A DNA stretch of 64,000 nt from Gnetum montanum (lineage: Eukaryota; Streptophyta; Gnetopsida; Gnetales; Gnetaceae), in assembly GCA_015680685.1 (NCBI GenBank), contig MNCI01027078.1, forward strand, positions 69,840 through 133,839, read 5' to 3'. Under the pieces are notes generated by a model. The model had not been told where the DNA came from. It saw only the letters and a list, made by a program, of their open reading frames with translations, and did no database searches. Position numbers and translations under genes: made by a program. Shown here piece by piece: positions 21,476 to 32,399 of the stretch (positions within the stretch are counted from its first letter, which is position 1; every line of letters starts with the position of its first letter).

Positions 21476-21660
21476 TAATGAGATGTTAGTTGAGTGATAA
21501 GACACTTGATTTGAAAGCTCTAGGTTATAGGTTTGATTTGGGTAATGCTGAGTTATATAAAGTTCTAATTGGACTTGGGGTGTACTTATGTTTGATTTAT
21601 TTTGGGTTTTAATACTCCCTCTCTCTTTCCCACCAACTGATGACATCAATTATTCTTAAA
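21476..21660 (+). mobile_element. SINE-like tRNA-derived repeat
   Basis: GTTAGTTGAGTGATAAGAC resembles a Pol III A box region and GGTTTGATTTG, about 35 bp later, a decayed B box. A homologous copy is at 37340-37480 (identical TTATAGGTTTGATT). This arrangement fits a plant tRNA-derived SINE, though the 3' end is unclear. Confidence 0.45.
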
Positions 21661-21949
21661 AAACACCACAATGACTCAAACCTTATTAAGTATGATACAA
21701 AGTCACTGACAAATATCATCACTAGTGTCTTTACTATTATCATTAAGCTATTCAAGAACATAACCTATATATGATTTTATAGTTTATAGTAATAAATAGT
21801 ACAAATAAATAATAATTTTATAATTAATATAAACATATAAAATTGTAAAAAAACTAATTCATTGATCAAATTATCCTAACTTGCAAAGTAATGCAATTAG
21901 ATTTAGATTATAACCCCACTACATTAGTGTACAATGTTGAAATTTGGAA

Positions 21950-22759
21950 ATTGGAAACTGGAATTTTTTATTATGTACAAGAAATCATAAAGGATTTTTT
22001 GGATGGTTACAATGCCTCAACATAGTTTTGAAGAAACTTGAGAACATCATTAATGTAATTTCCCAAGTAGTATATATGGTCAATTTGAAAGAAAGCAATC
22101 AACAAATTACAATTAATAGTATAATTCAATCAAATGTAAGCCAAAGATGGGAAAAATAAAAAAATATGTTCCTCATTTTATATACTTTCTTTTCATAGTC
22201 TGCAAATACACTCTTATCTTGGTAAATTGATCCAATGACCTATCTCAATAAGAAGAAGATGAGAGCTCATTCTTGCTCTAGCAATTTGATTCCTTAAATG
22301 AATAGGAATAGTTAGGAATAGATACTATTGAATACTAGATAACAAACCTCCTCCAACAAAATGTAAATAAAAAAACTTTTTCCTCAATGTGTTCAACCAA
22401 ATTTTATTGAAGACTTTTTCTTTTATAGTTTTTTGATAGAGCCGTTTGTTTAAAAGAAGATCCTTTATAGCAATATTCCATGAATGAAGTTATAAGTTTC
22501 CTTGATGCAACCATCCATTTTCTTGTGTAGCATTCATTATCTTCTTAGCATTATTAACTTCCTCCATGTGACTTAACTTCTGAGTATAAGTAATAAATTT
22601 AAAAAGGGCTTCAACTTTAAGAGAAAATAAATCTGTGTCTCAAAGTAAGATGTCATAAGAAGTTTGCATTTTCACTTAAAATTCACATACAATAAACTAT
22701 TTTTGAACATGGTTTATTTTCTCCCAATTATGTGTGGAAAGAGAAGGTTCCTAACCAAT
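21950..22759 (-). pseudogene. LINE ORF2 C-terminal region
   Basis: On the minus strand the blocks SYDILL, EALFKFITYTQKLSHMEE, HSWNIAIKDLLLN, QIARARMSSHLLLIEIGHW and an EEHIFLFFPSLAY-like end follow the order of the C-terminal part of LINE polyproteins (compare IARLRMSSHRLxIETGRW). It continues the RT fragment at 35999-36540; Element 2 inserted between them. Confidence 0.75.
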
Positions 22760-22764
22760 ACATA

Positions 22765-23710
22765 TGATGAGTGGTTGAGTACTCCTACGCTTAACCATAT
22801 GAATCATGAAGTGTTCATGTGTAGTTTAGTCGAATTCCATGGACCCTATGTCTTCTGGTACACTAGTCTTTTAGGAAGTGAACCTTAATCTAATAGTCAT
22901 TTGTTGTCTTCCCAATTATACTTGTGATGTATAAAGGTATGGTTAAGTGTAATCCAGGCATATTATTTTTATTATTTTATGTTTTATGTCCTTTGTGTTT
23001 AAACATAGAGAAGTGAAGTAATTTAATGGATAATTTAATTTAACTACATAACTAATCTCTAACTAATCCTCACATAAGTATCTAATTCCATTTTTCATAA
23101 CATCTTGAACCCATGTATCCACTACTGGGATTACCAGGTGCTATGTTATTGGGCAAACCAAGCAATAATGCTACTGGGATTACCAAATGAATACATGTTT
23201 ATGCTCGAAGCAATCATACTTATGTGTTTAATCTATTTAGCTCAATTAATTAACTAATCACTTGAAATCTAATTTAGCTTAATTAATTGCATAATTAATG
23301 AAAATAGTAAATGCATAAATGAATCATTAATCTATTCCAAGTGTTACAAGGTTTGATCAAAAGGCTCATCTTTATTGCCATTCATACTGGTGTGTTCAGG
23401 TACAATAGTGTTTGAACAAAGATCCATACACTTTCTAACTCCTACTGTAGGCACTTAGAAAAATATTCTAACTCTCAAATGGCAAAACTGCAAGATCTCT
23501 ACTACAACTATCACAATACATGTCATAAACACAATTGGTAAGCATGTATTTATAGGCTTTATTGCAACACTATGTCAATGGGGCCCCATAGATGCAACAA
23601 ATGCTACATCAACATGACCTCATTGATGGGGTAACACCACATAGACAGGGCCTTGTCAATGAGGACATGTCAACAGGGGCCTGTTGATGAGACATAAAGA
23701 TAATTCATCA
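22765..23710 (-). mobile_element. Element 2, 3' LTR (946 bp)
   Basis: It runs TGATGAGTGG to TTCATCA on the + strand. It carries an antisense TATAAATA (TATTTATA at 23548-23555). U3 (about 23570-23700) is packed with ATGGGGCC, CAATGAGG and TGATGGGG type words, including the palindrome ATGGGGCCCCAT at 23578-23589. Confidence 0.9.
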
Positions 23711-23719
23711 TAGCCCCAT
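23711..23719 (-). other. Element 2 polypurine tract
   Basis: The complement reads ATGGGGCTA next to the LTR, preceded by a GAGGATGAGTTTTCATTTAG-type block that is nearly identical in Elements 1 and 3. Confidence 0.75.
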
Positions 23720-23924
23720 GACTAAATGAAAACTCATCCTCAAGTTCCTTTACAAAATTGGGAAGGTATGAGATTATTGAGTGACTCCTATCATAAGAAA
23801 TTGACTTGACAAAATTGAGTGGTTGAGTGTATAAAACACATTATAAAAATTTTGTGGTGTTCATAATAAAAAATTGAACACCATGAAATGACTATTCAAA
23901 ATTGGATAACACATCCTCTAATGG

Positions 23925-26750
23925 CATGAAGGTAGTTGAGAAGATCAGATAGTCCTAGGTGGTGAAGTTTCCTGAGGTTTTGAAGGACCTTCATTAAATT
24001 CAGGCACATGTGGTGGCTTCGGTAGTTGTGGCTATCCTGTTATGGCTCCAACCTCTGGTGGAAGATGAAAGGCATTCAGTAATAGCTTCTTCTTCTCCTC
24101 CTTGCTCTAAGGATTGTTCATGGTCCACGCACCATTGCTAATGTGGGTTGGAATGGGGATATTCCATGGAAAGGGCATTATTGGGAGTAACTCCTTAATG
24201 TTGACAAACCAAGTAACAAATTGTTTACATTCAACATTGAATGCCTTGACTATGATTTGTAGCTTCTAGAATTCATTCATTATTTTGGCTAGGTTCTTGA
24301 TAGTAGATCTCTAATCAATGTCTTTGCCCTTGAGAACCTCAAGTTCAACATTTGCCACTACAAGCTTTTGCTTGGTGTCTTTGTGATGCTTGAACTTGGC
24401 CTTGTACAATAAGTACGAGCTGGCCACCTACTTCTTTAATTCTAACTATGGCCATCTAGTAGTCAACATAGCTAGATTTGCATATCAGAGATTGACAAGC
24501 TTCATGTATTCTATCATCTTTTTAATTTGCAACTCCTTCATGTAGATTTTTTCCTTATTGTAGGTATCTATCCCATCAACGATAGGTTGCCAAACTTCTC
24601 TTCCTTGCTGGAGTTACTAGAGGGTTTTATTTACTTTTTCCTTCATCAACTAGATGTGCTTTTCATTAGCTTCCTTATGTAGATTGACCTGATCTCTATA
24701 ATGATCCTTGACTCTCTCAAATTTGAGAGCCTCTGATTTCTAGGTGGCTACCTCTATTATAGTCTTCTAGTGAAGGCCATGAACCTCCTCCATGGAGAGG
24801 TTTCTATTTTCAGTTGCTAATCTCCTTAGCTCTATGTTCGCTCTTGCTAGTTGCTCCTAATTTTAATGGATAGTGTCAATCAACCATTGTTTATGCTCAT
24901 CAACATTTTTTATGCGATGGTTCTCTGTGATTAGTTACACATTCTCTTGGTGGGTTAGATCAAAGGCCTTCTGAATATTGGGTTGGGTAGCCTCTACCAA
25001 GAATTCGTAGAACACTACTATTTGCATTGCATCCTCAACCCCTTTTAGTCCAATGTGAAGCTATTTAAGAGTTTTATCTTTTGTCAATGCAGGGTTGGTA
25101 GTTTGGACTCTTAATTCAATAACTTTAGCAGGCAAGAATTTATTTAACTCCTTGGTTATTTCAAGTTTCCCTTCCAAGATAATATTTTTGCCCCTTCCCT
25201 CTAACAACTTTGACTAGTTTATAGTAATATTATCCAAAATATCAAAGACATTTGGAAGCGGTTGCTCAATTCCTACTAGTTAGTCCAATGGTTGTTCATG
25301 TTGTGCTACACTCAATTTACTACTTATGATCCCTGTATATGTCTGTACATATTTAAGTGCAATGACATCTGGTATAAACACTATAGGTGCATTGAGGATT
25401 TCAATGATTCTGTCAACAACCATTTCTACTACTATCTCCTACCCTTAGTGTTGCATCACCAATACTAGTGCCTCCAAGCATACTGAGAAGATCACAACAT
25501 TCCCAAAAATTTCTAGAATTGGTTGCTATTTTGCAAGAGATATCGTAACCTATTTAGTGCTAGGATTCCACCTCATGTACAATTGCATTCATTAGGCTAT
25601 GAAATTGGATCTACATCCTTTCATTAAGCTGACTATTCAAGCCACCTCATTTAGGTGACTTATTGAGAGTTGGTACACTGATGGGTCTCTATCACTCATG
25701 CCTTTTTGTTGTTCTTGTTTGCTTAAGATCCATTGTCAGTATTCATGCAACTATTGAGATGTTGCAGTGACATCCATTGACTATTGCTCCTCTTCTTGAA
25801 TGATTATTGCAGGTGTCTTATCCTTCATTATCTTTACCCAATTAGTAGTTAGAGCATGCCTGACAACATCATTTGTATAATGGACTATCCCTTCCCTCTG
25901 ACAAATTTTCTTGATGGGGCATGGGAAGTTGAATGCCTTCTTTCCATCTTCATTCCTTCAAGTTGATTCTTTGTCTCCAAATAGAATAGCTATGTAAGGT
26001 TGATAAGGAATCTCCCACTTAGAGTAGTGCACACATGGGTAGGAAAGGTAGTGATTTTGATATGCCTCACCATGGGGTTTAGGTGAAAGGCCACAATCTT
26101 GTAGTGAATTATTTCTTCTAATGTGATCATGTTGTACTCTTTGCCATCAACACCATAGCACCATCACATCCATTCATTTTTAATGTTGGGGTTTGCTTAC
26201 ATTAGAATCTCAACAAGATTCACCTTAGTTTCTTGCAACCCAAGCACTTCAGCAATGGCTTGCACCAAGTAGGACACTAAGATGTCCTTGATTTTGACCG
26301 TTGAACTAGCCTACTAATTGTTCTAGAATAAGAATGCTTCTCCCATGTACCACTCCCTAGTGGAAGTGATAATTGGCCACATGGGAGAGGTCTTCAATTG
26401 GTCTTGTATTTTTTTAGGTGCTTGCTCTAGAAAAGATCCAAATTTTAACTCTTAGAGTACTATTTTTTGGACCTCCCTTGATTTTTTTTATTTAGGTAGG
26501 CTTCTATTAAGGTCATCTTAAGGTTTTCTTGCTAAGTTGGTACTTCATTCTAGTGAGAATGTTTTGTTGCTACTACTGATTTTGGAATTTGATGAATAGG
26601 GTCAACCTCAATCTCTTCCATAAGAGGACCTATAGCATGGGTTGTAAGTGAGTCTTCCTAGGCTTTTTCTTAGCCCCTTCTCATTCTTGGTTACTACTTT
26701 TTTTCTTAGGATGATCCTCCTTCCTGTGTGTGTTTGCTTTTTAGCGCCAT
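23925..26750 (-). pseudogene. Element 2 extra ORF downstream of pol (ORF-X)
   Basis: An ATG at 26750 starts MALKSKHTQEGGSS; about 940 codons with several stops follow. The first third looks globular (KIKDILVSYLVQAIAEVLGL, LEEIIHYKIVAFHL, VCTTLSGRFLINLT), the rest is long, charged and probably helical, ending with a Pro-rich tail (PPHVPEFNEGPSKPQ). A homologous ORF lies at 52229-54975 in Element 3 in the same place and orientation. It is not gag, PR, RT, RH or integrase. Athila elements can have an env-like ORF here, but I see no clear membrane anchor. I do not recognise the family. Confidence 0.65.
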
Positions 26751-28900
26751 CTATGATCACAACACATCCATGCATTAGTCAATATAATGTGTAACTTTGA
26801 ATATTTGAGTACCTTATCTCGTTAGTGAGTTACTCTTGGCTAAGGTTGGACCATGGTAGATTGATATTTTATGATTATTTTATTAATTAATTTTCATTAT
26901 AAGTATCATTGAAGCTTGTTGAAAGGGTTTAACTTCTATAATTTGTTGTTTAAATGTTTATTTCTTAGTTAAACCTTTGTGGGAGTTAGAAAAATGAAAT
27001 TTTTTGTCAAAGATGGTAGATTTGTGGATCCCACACATAAGATCTTACCTCTAGTAGCTACAAGGTCAAAGAATTGAGTGATTTGGATAAACAGTTAGGA
27101 AGTTATGGGCTCTAAAAATTTGAAAAACTCCCTTGGTGTTTGTGAGAAAATGTGAAAATTACCAAGGGGGGTCATGCATATTTATACTATTTTTGCATTG
27201 CATTGATAGGGTCACATATATAGGGCCTTGTATATGCATGGGTTCCATCGATGGGGCCCCATTTATAGGGTCCATAAATAAAATTTTCCAATGTGAATAT
27301 TTTGAAAAATACAAGGAATTTTTGAATGAATTTAGAGTCAATGGAGTCCTAGAAAAGACAAGAATATGATGAAATCATTGAAGAGGGTCTATGAAAGCTC
27401 AAAAATTCAAAAGTTTCATGGAGAATGTATGAGTGGAATAAAATAGGTAAGGGAGCACATGGTCAGATGTAGAAGATGGATGCTTGAAAGATTCAAATGG
27501 TAATAATGTTTAAGGATAAAGTGCCTAACGAACCCAACTAAGAGATATGCAAGTAGGTCCTCCCCATAGTAGGCACATGCCTTATTTTCCCTTACATGAC
27601 CTCAACCTTAGGAGTTTGTGGGCCCCATAGGAAATTAATGGTTGATAAAAGTTAAGGATCAAAACCTAGAAGAGTCTACCTAAGAATTCACGCACATAAG
27701 ACCAAGACACTGAATCAAGAACATGGACACTAGTAGTAAGGTGAGTTATAGGCAACATGGATGAATGATGAAGAAGGTGGAATGGAATTTGAAATTGAGA
27801 TCATAAGAAGTCCCCTATGAATTTATGTTTAAAATGACATGAGAAAATTCATCCTTAGTCCAAACCAAAACCATTCACTTTCAAGGACTTGGCATAAATC
27901 CTCCAACACTAATCCACCTCCTTGAGACACAAGAGTGCTTTGAAAAAGATAATCATTGTTCCATAAAGAGAAGAAAAGAGGAGCAGGAAGTGAGAGAGGG
28001 CCTTAGTTAGAGGGGACCTTCAGGCATGGGTAACATGTCTTGCTAGTCTCATAACTAGTGCATGTAGCTCATTTATTTGTCTAAGGAATGTACTTCCCAT
28101 CATTTTTTTTTAATTTTTATTGTTGGTTGTTATTTTTTTCTCCTTTTTGGATGGAAATCACACCATGAAAAGACTTTATTTGACACAAAATGGTAAGAAA
28201 TCTATGAGAACACTCATGCACCCAAGAAAGTAGAAGAGCACAAAGAGTATTGAGTCCCCTTGAAGTCACATCCTATGCAAACCTTTGAATCCTTCCCAAT
28301 TTTGGAAACTACCAAGGTCATAAATTCATTAAAAGTTTATTTAATGGAAAGGATCTCATATTTCCAAAACAAGGAAAACCATAGAGTTTGTGGATCAGTG
28401 GATGTTGTGGACTCACTGCATGTTCCATGAACAAAAACCATGTCTTAGCCATTTGTACAAAAATTCAAAAATAGAAATAAGACATTAGCAAACAAAACAT
28501 TAAGCACAAACCACTTTCAAGACCAACTATACCACCATCATGTCCTATTGACACAAATCATGTTTATTAACAAATAATTACATAACCACACTAAAATAAA
28601 GTAAAATATATAAAAAAGTATAAATTATTCAAGAAAGATTTGAATGTACTAACAATGGTGTAAAACAAAAAATGGTGTAAAATAGGAAAAAATTTTGAAG
28701 TCAAAGAGGTGTAAAATAAGTAATGTGTAAAACAAGAAATAGAAAATTTAGAAGCCATGTATATGATCAACATAGGTGGCTATCTTTCCCATAACTAATT
28801 TGGAAGGAGGAGATCCAAAAAATTGAGCATGATTATCCACCTGTTGAGGTATTTGTTACATTGGCTTGTTGTTGCTTGTGGAAAGACTTTATTTGTTAGA
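26751..28900 (-). other. Element 2 spacer between integrase and ORF-X
   Basis: Non-coding; collinear with 47400-48820 of Element 3 and 6840-8080 of Element 1. At 27133-27290 it contains a TATA-like TATAAATA (antisense, 27179-27186) and an ATGGGGCCCCAT palindrome identical to that in its own LTR U3. A donor-like G|GTAAGA (antisense near 27047) and an acceptor-like TCATAG just before the ORF-X ATG could frame an intron. Confidence 0.5.
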
Positions 28901-28929
28901 TGTTGATCAACTACTTTTTGTTTGGGCTT

Positions 28930-30140
28930 TCAAGTTTGTATATGATCATGGATCTTGAAGGAAAGGTTTCATTAATTATATAAGGCCCCTCCCACAATGT
29001 TTAGACTTTGGTTTGTTGAGGTATGTGTGTGGGATTCCAATAGCAATCCTTATCTTCTATTTGAAATTTCACTTTATGTATTCTAAGATCATGTTGTTGT
29101 TTGATGAATGGCTTGTGCACTTCATTCAGAGATAGGGCTACTAATCAATTTTCATGTAGCACATTTAGGTTGATCAGTCTTTCTTTTTGTGCCAGGCTTA
29201 GGTCAAGGTCTAGATCACAAGCTGTTGAAAGTGTATGAAGCTCAAATTGAATTGGAAGCATTGGAAATTTTTTGTACACTAGCTCATAGGAAGAAGAGCT
29301 AATAGGGAGTTTTCATATTGAGTGGCAGGCCTAAAGGGCATCATTGATTTTTGTGCTCCAGTCTCTCCTATATTTGCTAATAGTTTTTGTTAGAATCTTT
29401 GTGATCTTCATGTTAGTTACCTTTGCTTGACCATTGGCTTGGGGGTGATAGGATGTTGTTAATTCATTTTTAACCCCTAAGCATTGCATGATTTTTCAAA
29501 AGGTAGCACCTGTAAAATGGGTTTTATTATTAGAAATTAGTGTATGTGGCATCCCAAACCTATTCACAACATTTTGTTACACAAATCTAGTAGTGGATGA
29601 TGTACAGTTAGTGATAGTTGCTACTTTACCCCATTTGATATAGTAATCAATGGCGATGATTATGTATGCCTTCACATTAGACATGGATGTGATGGGACCC
29701 ATGAAATCTATGTCCTATATGTCAAAGTGTTCTAATGGTTGAATCCACTATTGATGACCCTCCATTCCTATGATCATCTCATCATCTCATTGATAGCCCC
29801 CATAGGATTGAACAAATTAGTGGGCATCCCTGAAGATTGTCGACCAATAGTATATTGCCATTAGGATTTTTATGATCCTGCATCTCCTAACATAGTGGCC
29901 TCCACAAGGGCCTTCATGAACATCTTGGAGAACATGAAATTAATCTACATTAGGGACACACCAATAAAGTAGGCCATTGGCACACACCTTGTAAAGATGT
30001 CCATTGATTTCCATGAAGTGCTTAGCTTGATGAAGAAATTGTTGTTTCTTTCTATGCTCTAGATTGTGTGGCATCTTCTAAGTGAGAAGATAGGTGAGAA
30101 TGTCATTATACCATTTTGGTTCCAAGGGTAATTATTTAGT
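28930..30140 (-). pseudogene. Element 2 integrase
   Basis: On the minus strand: a zinc-binding region with HEGPCGGHY and a degraded second Cys pair, the core with IDFMGPITSMSN, YYIKWGKVATITN, NNKTHFTG and SYHPQANGQAKVTN, then a C-terminal GPY-like motif (LWEGPYII). These are the DDE integrase domains; the second Asp is now Asn (SNN in place of SDN/SDG). Stops break the frame. Confidence 0.85.
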
Positions 30141-30199
30141 TATAGCCTCAACAAAGAGGAGTTCATGAGGAAATAGATTAAATAATGGACTTTCCTCCT

Positions 30200-30740
30200 C
30201 TTTGTTATCCCATCGCAATCAAGACAAGTGATCAGTAACCACATTCTTAGTCCCTTTTTAACCTACCATTGTAAGATCGAATTTTTGCAAGATAACCAAC
30301 CATCATATGACATGGGGACTTACTGTTAGTTGTTCATAAGGAAGTAGATAGCACTATGATTAGTATGCATAAATAATTTATATCCAAGCACATAGTGCCT
30401 AAACATTTTCAAAGCATACACCATTGCCATCAATTTTTCTCTATGGTGGTGTAATTTAGCTATGCATCCACAACGCTTTGACTTGAACAGTGGATGTAAT
30501 ATGGACATTTTTTATCATCTAACTACATAAGCATGGCTTCCAAGGTATAATTAAATGCATATATCATGATATGGAATGGTATGGACCAATTAGGTGCTCG
30601 TAGAATTGGAGTCTCTATGAGCTTCTTCTTAAGGCTATGAAATGCATTTTTACATTTCTTGGTCCAAATGAAGGGAGCATCTTTCTTTGTTAGTTTGACC
30701 AATGGTTTCATGATCTTAGAGAAATTATCCATGAATCACC
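30200..30740 (-). pseudogene. Element 2 RNase H
   Basis: Open segments at 30523-30732 (NFSKIMKPLVKLTKKDAPF, IETPILRAPNWSIPFHIM) and 30326-30508 (HHHREKLMAMVYALKMFRHY, MHTNHSAIYFL) give the RT connection and RNase H. The first catalytic Asp of the DAS motif reads YAF here, so activity is lost. Confidence 0.85.
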
Positions 30741-31450
30741 AGTAGTATCTAGTGTGTCCAAGGAATGATCAAGCATCTTTAACAATTTTTGGTTGATGGG
30801 TGATTTCTTGGATAATCCTTATCTTTTTGGGATCTACCTCGATCCCTTCCTATGAAATTCTGTGTCCTAATATGATGCCTTCTTGAACCATGAGATAGCT
30901 GTTTTGCCAATTGAGCCTTAGATATTTTTTGACACATATTTTTAGTACTTACTCAAAGTAGTCCAAGGCTTGCTTGAATGTAGCACTATAAGTGGAGAAG
31001 TCATCCATGAAGACTTCTATTTTGCTACTTATTTGCTCCTAAAATATGCTTAAGACTAGATGTTGGAAAGTAACAGGAGCATTACATAGATCAAAAGTTA
31101 TCTTGTGATATGCAAAGGTTCCTTAGGGACTTGTGAATGTTGTTTTGGCCTAATTTTATAGTGCAATTTAGTTTTGGTTATAGGAACTATAACCATCCAA
31201 AAAATCATAATAGCAATTCCCTAATATGGTGTCCAACACCTGATCAACAAATAACAATAGAAAATGATCTTTGAATGTTGCCATGTTTAATAGCTTGAAG
31301 TTGATACAAACCCACCACTTACCACCTTTCTTTGGCACTATCACAAGTGGATTTACCCACTTGCTATTTGCACTAGAAAAAATGAACCTAGCCTTAAGGA
31401 GTTTCTTAATCTCCTCTTTAAAAATTTGCTTCAATTTTTTATTCAACCAT
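30741..31450 (-). pseudogene. Element 2 reverse transcriptase
   Basis: The 92-codon open segment 31168-31446 holds IKKLLKARFI, NPLVIVPKKGGKWWVCINFKLLN and the following RT motifs. The catalytic VFMDDFSTY is intact at 31000-31008 (complement). The FMDDFS form is characteristic of Athila-type elements. Confidence 0.88.
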
Positions 31451-31968
31451 TATTGTGGTTGTTTCCTTAGCTTCATGGATGGATCAGTGTAAACATGGTG
31501 CTGACATATCCATGGATCAATTCTAGTGAGTTTAGGATATGATCAAGCAAAGGTCGTTGGCCATTTGTTAACCAGTTTCAATAGTTTTGCTTTATGCTTG
31601 GGAGCAAGTTTGGCATTGAGTATAACTAACTTGCCATTTTTGAAGAATGCATATTTTAGGCTGGCAGGTAGAGTTTTCAACTTTAGAGGCTCTTGTTTAA
31701 AATTCTTAGGAATTTCCAAATTTTTCTAATTGATATAAGTGTTTTCATCATTAAAGAGTTGGTGATGAACATGCTTTAGTTCATCCATGCCTATGACATA
31801 AGCACATGTCAAGCTCTCAGTAGGTTCCATGCACATTTTTCTACTATCAGAATCAATGGTTAGCCACTTGGTGCCCTCTTGTTTTGTGGTTGCTATGTAT
31901 AGATACTTTTGAATATCTACCTCATGTACAAATTACTTGCATGTAGAAATAGATGGTTATTTTATGGA

Positions 31969-32345
31969 TCAGAGTTTTTGCAAGTAATTACACCTTGTAT
32001 TGTTGTACATGATGTATGGAACTAGTATCTTCTCGATCTCTCCAAATGCATTTTCTTTAGATATTTCCATGGAAATATTTTTGATGCACATTCTTGCATC
32101 AAAAATACTTAACAATGCCCTTCTCGTGATGATTGGGAAGTCCCCCTTATAGTTTTCAACCTTGATTACTAGGAAATCAATAGGATAAGGCAACCCACAA
32201 ATTGTGGTCACAATGTCTTCGAACAGTTCCAATGAAACAACGATGGACTGGCCTGCTAATTCCAATGAGGTAGCAAGTTTTAGGCAGTATACATCTCATG
32301 AGAAGTCAAGTTCAAACCAGAACTTGAATCAAGAAGAGCTTTACA
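31969..32345 (-). pseudogene. Element 2 aspartic protease
   Basis: Near 32330 the minus strand reads LLDSSSGLNLTSHEMY (DSG now DSS). The 98-codon frame 31969-32265 continues with ELAGQSIVVSLELFEDIVTT and YPIDFLVIKVENYKGDFPI. It lies between gag and RT as expected for Ty3/gypsy. Confidence 0.8.
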
Positions 32346-32399
32346 TGGTTCATTTCCAACAATCTATAGATAGATAAGGGGACTCCCAAGATCAACTAA

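Noticed and set aside
30326-31446. Short intact-looking RT/RNase H frames as a functional pol
   Set aside because: They are islands between stops and frameshifts, and the RNase H catalytic Asp is lost.
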